From positions 496,001 to 560,000 of the forward strand of contig QXJR01000014.1 in assembly GCA_020975725.1 (NCBI GenBank): 64,000 bases of DNA, in the 5' to 3' direction. Both the position numbers and the translations under genes were made by a program. The notes under the pieces are model-generated. The model had not been told where the DNA came from. It made no database searches and saw only the letters and a list, made by a program, of their open reading frames with translations. Shown piece by piece: positions 59,361 through 64,000 of the stretch. The DNA comes from Picocystis sp. L7 (Eukaryota > Chlorophyta > Picocystophyceae > Picocystales > Picocystaceae). Position 1 is the stretch's first letter. The number at the start of each line of letters is the position of its first letter.

Positions 59361-61061
59361 ATGGCGACGCGAAGCGCATCGCGACATGGCCGTCGCATCG
59401 GCATCCTCGGTGCGCGAAGGACGAACAGGACGATGGAATGGATGCAGGAAGGAAGGAAAAGGACTGACCGGAGCTCACGTGGACGGAAACGCCCAGGGAT
59501 GGAAGTGAACGACGCCAGCTCGGCCGACGAAGATTACTGTCCACACGAAACGAAGAAGAAGAGGAGGAGGAAGGTCACGCCACGCGTACCCGCGAGGAGA
59601 AAACAGGCTCCAAACGCACATCATACAGCCTCCGAAGTTACGTGGAACGCTGGAGGACGAGCCGATTGGGCCGCACTCCCTCCCGAAACGCTGTCCAACG
59701 TGTTCCGGATGGCATGCCAGGAGAACGCATGTCCCACCGTGGCCAGGATACAACTGGTGTGCAGGTCTTGGAGGGACGTCAGTCGAAAGGATCCAATCCT
59801 GTGGAGGCAAGTGGATTTCTTGGGAACCAGCTGGATACGACCAACAAGTGCGCTGGTGCGGAGATGGTGCGAATCAGGACTCTGGTGCAGGATCTCGAGC
59901 ATATCCCTGCGAAGCACCATCAAGCTGGATGATCAGGTGCTCAAGGCAATAGCTCTTGGCTGTCCTTTCCTCTCTGCTCTAGACCTGTCTTACACGGATG
60001 GATTTACAGCGATGGGAATCGCACGTGTGCTAAAAAGCTGCCCCATTCGGACCTTGCACGTGGAGTGCGCCAAGTGTCCAAACCATGCCAATATCTTGGA
60101 CGTGGTCCGTGTGATTGCCTCCGAAGAGGGAAGATATCAGAGGCCGGTGGACGCAAAAGACTGTCTCGTAGGGAAAGACGAAGAGTGGATCCGTGCCTTC
60201 CAAAAAACACAGCGGGATTGGCAAGAGACGACAGACGGTGAACCTGAACTGGAGTATCAGGGCATGGAAAATCTTTCGGTCGCTATGTGTCCTCGCTTTA
60301 CGAGCGCTGCCATGCAGAGGCTGGCTGGATCAGCCTGCTTCCCTTCCTTGAAAAGCCTGAATCTGACGAACGCGGGCGGAGCGGGGGGGCAGGTCTCCGT
60401 CTCCATCAAAGCGCTGCAATCAAGCTGCCCTTTGCTGGTGGAACTACGATTCAACAGCCTGGGAGGGCTGTTTGGATGGACTTCCACGAGCGCCTCTCGT
60501 TCGAGAGCCGAAGTGTCCAACGATCGCGGCTTTCCTCAGCTGAAAGTGTGCGAAATCGCTGCGTCGGGGGTGAACTCGTTGGTCAGTGGAAGCAGGTTTG
60601 GTGAGAGTCAAGTGTATGACAGTGTGCTGTACGAAATTATTCACAAGTCGGACAAGCTGAGTGACCTGGACATTGCAGGTTGCTCGAAGCTCTCTCCGAA
60701 GGGCTTGATGGGGGCGCTCCATCCAGCGGCGCCCTTGCGCACAATAAGCATCGGTCACAGTGGAGTCACCAAGGACGAAGTCCTGGAGTATTTGTGCACC
60801 AGCTACCGGGATAGCATTGAAGGCATCGATGCCGCAGGGGCAGGGAAACACGTCACGGACAGGTCTGCTGTGGCATTGGCGAAGTGCAGCAGCTTGTCTG
60901 TGGTGAGCCTGGGGGGCAGTGCAATCACAGATGTGGGCGTCCATTGTTTGTCCAAGCGACCCAAGGGCAAGGCGGTCTTGCAGCGGTTGAACATCAGTGG
61001 CTGCCGTTCGGTCAGTCGCGACCTAAAGCGTCAAGTCCTGGCCAAGTATGGTGAGCGGTAG
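59361..61061 (+). CDS. F-box / leucine-rich-repeat protein
   Basis: Exons 59361-59409 and 59497-61061 give 537 residues. A basic nuclear-localisation-like stretch (KKKRRRKVTPRVPARRK) precedes an F-box (WAALPPETLSNVFRMACQEN, then RIQLVCRSWRDVSRKDPILW). Leucine-rich repeats of the AMN1/FBXL type run from residue about 155 (GCPFLSALDLSYTDGFT, CFPSLKSLNLTNAGGAG, DLDIAGCSKLSPKGL, LQRLNISGCRSV). This predicts a substrate receptor of SCF ubiquitin ligases; the target is unknown. The 87-base intron starts GTGCGC, has GACTGACC and ends GCCCAG. It is a multiple of three without a stop, so an unspliced message would still encode a protein 29 residues longer. Confidence 0.88.
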   Translation: MATRSASRHGRRIGILGARRTNRTMEWMQEGRKRTDRSSRGRKRPGMEVNDASSADEDYCPHETKKKRRRKVTPRVPARRKQAPNAHHTASEVTWNAGGRADWAALPPETLSNVFRMACQENACPTVARIQLVCRSWRDVSRKDPILWRQVDFLGTSWIRPTSALVRRWCESGLWCRISSISLRSTIKLDDQVLKAIALGCPFLSALDLSYTDGFTAMGIARVLKSCPIRTLHVECAKCPNHANILDVVRVIASEEGRYQRPVDAKDCLVGKDEEWIRAFQKTQRDWQETTDGEPELEYQGMENLSVAMCPRFTSAAMQRLAGSACFPSLKSLNLTNAGGAGGQVSVSIKALQSSCPLLVELRFNSLGGLFGWTSTSASRSRAEVSNDRGFPQLKVCEIAASGVNSLVSGSRFGESQVYDSVLYEIIHKSDKLSDLDIAGCSKLSPKGLMGALHPAAPLRTISIGHSGVTKDEVLEYLCTSYRDSIEGIDAAGAGKHVTDRSAVALAKCSSLSVVSLGGSAITDVGVHCLSKRPKGKAVLQRLNISGCRSVSRDLKRQVLAKYGER

Positions 61062-61100
61062 GTAGGGCTCGTTTTACGCACCCCATGCACTTCACATGTT

Positions 61101-61818
61101 TCAGTGGAACTCGTAGGTTGGGAACCCTTTTCCTTGGCAATCCTCGTACGATGCCTTCAGTTCCAATTTTTGGTAGGGGCTGCTGCTTGGATCGAAGTAA
61201 TAACCTTTCACTTCTCCACTGGAGCGCACGAGGCAGATGTAATAAAAGCCCGCGATGGTGAGCCCGCAATCTGGTCCGACGTTGACGAAGAACTTTTCTT
61301 TCCACCTCATGAAGATGCACGGCAGTTCGGAGAGGTCGGCGTCTCTCCCACCGTCTCGATGCACGTTTTCCCTGAGCTTCGCGAAGTGTGGGAACTTGCT
61401 CCAGTGCTTGACGTCCGACTCTCGATCCGCACCCCATTTGGAGGTGTAGAAGGTGTGGTTGACGTTGTCCACCACTTCACCTTCCCAGAACGTCATCACT
61501 TTGGACTCTGCAGTGGGCACGTTGAGCGCTTCCATGACACCACACACGTACCCTCGTTCCATGTCGCAGCCTTGCACGCGCACCTTGACGTTCCAGGCCT
61601 CGTCTTTCGCACCGAGTCCGTGGGACACGTGTTGCGAGCCTTCGAACGCCTGTCCCACTTCCAAGAACGAACACGCGCACACGCCTGCGCCAGACTGCGC
61701 CTCTTCTTGCGTCAGCACGCGCGTCCGCCTCCTCCACCTTCCGGCATCACTTCTCGCACGAAACCTTCCTCCTTCCACGCCTCCTTCGCGAAGCAGCGCG
61801 CACCTTGAAGCTCGGCAT
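61101..61818 (-). CDS. GID4: GID4/VID24, substrate receptor of the GID/CTLH E3 ligase
   Basis: A tiny first exon 61818-61804 (MPSFK) and exon 61694-61101 give 202 residues. The beta-barrel reads GQAFEGSQHVS, GYVCGVMEALNVP, VMTFWEGEVVD, DVKHWSKFPHF, CIFMRWKEKFFV, IAGFYYICLVRSSGEVKGYY and FPTYEFH. This aligns through its length to human GID4 (YLCGYLKIKGL, TTFFEGEII, KHWGKF, YVFMRWKEQFLV, AGFYYICFQ, IYEFR). GID4 recognises Pro/N-degrons. The 109-base intron starts GTGCGC, carries GTGCTGAC and ends GCGCAG. Exon 2 has no usable ATG of its own, which led to exon 1. Stop to stop, 39 bases separate it from the convergent F-box gene. Confidence 0.92.
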
Positions 61819-63083
61819 CGTCGTGCTCGACGTGTGCGAAATGGCGCCTTTCAAAGCCAACCGACGCGTTTCCTTTCTCCGAGCCCCGTCTGACCGGACG
61901 ATTGGAGGAACAGACCGGGATCCCATCGGGTGGATTCGGGGCTTCGAACCCGACAGAAGGGATCCCGAAAGGGATGGGTCGTGGGGGAAGGGTCCATCTC
62001 GGAGAGGATGGACGTCCACGTGGACGAGAGGGGGAGAGAGCAAGGTCATGGAACCAAGGGCGTCCTTCACACCCACACGTCCATCGCACCGTCCTGGAAA
62101 CGGCAGATGGGAAACCATGGGAAGAGAAACGCTCGGTGCGGCAGGCACAAGCACGATGCGTCGCCCGTCCTCCGTTCCGCCACCCGACGACGGAGGATGT
62201 AAGGATTGGAGCCCTACGTCGAAGGTTGAAAAGGACACGTCTCGCAATCATGCCTTTCGGTTTCTTCGCGCGTTCGAAAAATCCCACGCCCGTCGCTTTG
62301 CCTCTGTTCGACATTGCGTGCTCGTGCGGAGGGGAATCCTCTCGCGCTCCAATCAATCGCGTTGCCCTCCCATCCCAACCACGTCCGATCGCTCACCTAC
62401 CACGCGATTGTGCCAAATTTGGGATGCAAGCTCCCCTTGTGGGTACTTCCTCTCTCTCGACAGTTGACTTGCCCTTGCACGAACAAGCGAAGGTTGTTGT
62501 GCGGGTAGGTTCCACACGCGTCGAACCCTAGGCTCTCCAAGGCGGCATCGGAAATTTGACAAGGACGAATGCACAAACGGGTGTGCATCTTCCAAGCCGA
62601 CGTGTAGGATTCCCGCCCTCCCCTCTTCCCTGTTGAGTCCATCGCTTGGACTTCTCCGGTGGAGGCCCGTTTCCCGGACCGTTCGCCTCGTCGAGGCACC
62701 ATGGCGAAGCTCCTTGCGGGTATGCATGGATTCCTCCACGTTGTTGGTGTGTTGGATCTTCTACGATGCTTCTGGAGGTTCGGTTGGAAGCCATCCATCC
62801 ACCACTCATCCTCTCCACGTTCTCCAAACGAGGTTCGAAACCGTCCGAGAACCCGGGGGGATCACGTGTCCGTTCGCCCCACCCCCACCGCACGTCTCTT
62901 CCTCGCCTCCCATTGGTCCGGTTCTCGTCCATGCCCCCCATTCCGACCTTTTCATTGGCGGACGGATGTTGTTCCGCTACGCCCATTGGTCGAGAGTTCG
63001 GGCGTGCGCCCTCGCACGAGCAGCCATCGACGCGGCTGCGGTGCTCGCATTCTTCGTGCTGCGCCATCGAACGAGCACGCAGC
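61819..63083. other. Divergent intergenic region, GID4 and the right-edge gene
   Basis: 1.26 kb with a palindrome at 61918-61970. An ordered-looking 81-codon frame occurs on the minus strand (62397-62642) but lacks support. No RNA gene seen. Confidence 0.45.
61918..61970. repeat. Imperfect inverted repeat with GGGATCCC ends
   Basis: GGGATCCCATCGGGT (61918-61932) faces ACCCGACAGAAGGGATCCC (about 61949-61967), with a GGATTCGGGGCTTCGAA centre. It lies about 100 bases upstream of the GID4 start. Confidence 0.75.
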
Positions 63084-64000
63084 ATGGCGCACGTGGACGG
63101 CGAGGCGTGCCGTGGATTGGCGGCCACGAAAGGCAGCGAACGCGTCAAGGTGGGTGCACAGACGCGAACGTGAGACGCGACGAAGGGAAGGAACGAGGGT
63201 GGACGGACCAGGAACACGCAGGAAGGTAGAGGTTGGGACGACGTGCTGACGCCGAGAGCGCTCGATTCTCGCGGTCCAGATCCTCGTGGAGAAGCGCACG
63301 TTCCTACGAAGCCTCAAGGAGAGCATATTGGAGCAGGACGCGAGCTACCAGCACCATCGGACCAACACGGACTTCAAACCCATCGGAAAGGGAGAAGTGG
63401 AGAGCTTTCGAGAGCTACAGGTGGTCGTCAGGAATGCAAAGACAACCGTGCGAGGCAGGACGGTCACCAACTCGTTCTCGTTGGCCGACTTCCAGGAATA
63501 CGTGCATCGCAACCACGTGGCCGACGAACTCATGGCCTGCGAAGTCCAGAACCGAGTGCACTACGTCAAGCTGGGAGGTTGGGAAAGCGACGATGTGGGG
63601 AAGGCATCTATCGTACAAGAAGGCCTGATCCGATGGCCTGCCGAAGACTGTAGGACCAAGGATGAATACCTAGACATTCATGTCGGATACTTCAAAGGGA
63701 AGGGGACAGCGGAAGGGAACCCGTTGCTCAAGTACAGGTTGCATGCGAAGAAACTGATGTATTCCATCGAAAAAAACGACAAGTATGCACACCCAAGCGC
63801 TGACAGGGCTTCGAGGGATGTATTCATTCAGTCAGGGCATGGGTTACGTTCATTCACTGTGGCAGTTCATCTGCGAGATGAAGGAGTTTTTATCAAGTCA
63901 ATCATCTTGCCACTGATCATTATCGCTGAGGACAACATACAGGCTGCTGTAATACGGCCAAGGTTTGCACGCGCACCGCGCATAGACCGACTCACACAGT
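63084..64000 (+). CDS. Unrecognised protein, N-terminal part (runs off the window)
   Basis: Exon 1 63084-63149 (MAHVDGEACRGLAATKGSER plus VK) and exon 2 from 63280, open to the last base: 22 + 240 residues. The 130-base intron starts GTGGGT, carries GTGCTGAC and ends GTCCAG, and keeps the frame. Visible features are a charged start (ILVEKRTFLRSLKESILEQD), a mid part with alternating hydrophobic residues suggesting beta structure (FRELQVVVRNAKTTVRG, VHYVKLGGWE), and a late hydrophobic stretch VFIKSIILPLIIIAE that is probably buried. No catalytic motif or family was recognised. The frame has no stop for 240 codons and good composition, so the gene is real. Confidence 0.7.

Noticed and set aside
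62397-62642. 81-codon minus-strand frame with an ordered look
   Set aside because: No recognised family, no splice support, and it lies in a gene-poor promoter region. Possible but not supportable.

Overview
The window is nuclear DNA of a plastid-bearing eukaryote. Most genes have one to three exons with short introns. The content is eukaryotic: TFIID subunit TAF13, a GID4-type E3 receptor subunit, YIF1, an SMN-like protein, a DBP5/DDX19 helicase and an F-box/LRR protein. It also holds apparent nuclear genes for plastid proteins: ribosomal protein L22 with a transit-peptide-like leader, a SecE-like protein, a plant-type phosphoribosylanthranilate isomerase and a protein with LHC-like helices. 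A nuclear L22, a CML21-type calcium sensor and a plant-type PRAI point to the green lineage (a chlorophyte or prasinophyte-like alga). This is an inference from gene content; the species is not identified.

Layout. Positions 1-3756 are gene-poor. An NADP-type glutamate dehydrogenase follows (3757-5246). A young Ty1/copia retrotransposon with identical LTRs (6446-10895) sits inside the LTR of a much older, decayed copia element (to about 12995), which also carries a solo LTR of the young family. The rest is a gene series separated by gene-poor gaps: RMD1/DUF155, D-cysteine desulfhydrase, TAF13, DBP5 helicase, molybdenum cofactor sulfurase, a fibrillin-like fragment, a cation channel with a cyclic-nucleotide-binding-like domain, dihydroxyacetone kinase, an unknown small gene, SecE, a CML21-like EF-hand protein and SMN. 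From about 44.5 kb the genes are packed closely: TrmA, PrmA, an SDR-LHC fusion, YIF1, phosphopantetheinyl transferase, a steroid-reductase-like membrane protein, a CDIN1-like protein, PRAI, plastid L22, F-box/LRR, GID4, and an unrecognised gene running off the right edge.

Genes and features. Several genes become visible only after splicing, and 13 introns were placed by frame and homology. They share a pattern: 5' GTGCG, GTAAG or a similar start, a CTGAC (once CTAAC) branch-site-like motif, then the first usable AG. Five intergenic regions upstream of genes, four of them between divergent pairs, carry hairpin-forming palindromes. No operon-like pathway clustering is evident. Plastid functions recur: protein synthesis and its modification (L22, PrmA), membrane insertion (SecE), tryptophan synthesis (PRAI) and possible photoprotection (SDR-LHC). 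The strongest candidate for something undescribed is the SDR-LHC fusion at 47917-49260. No tRNA, rRNA, CRISPR array or replication origin could be supported.
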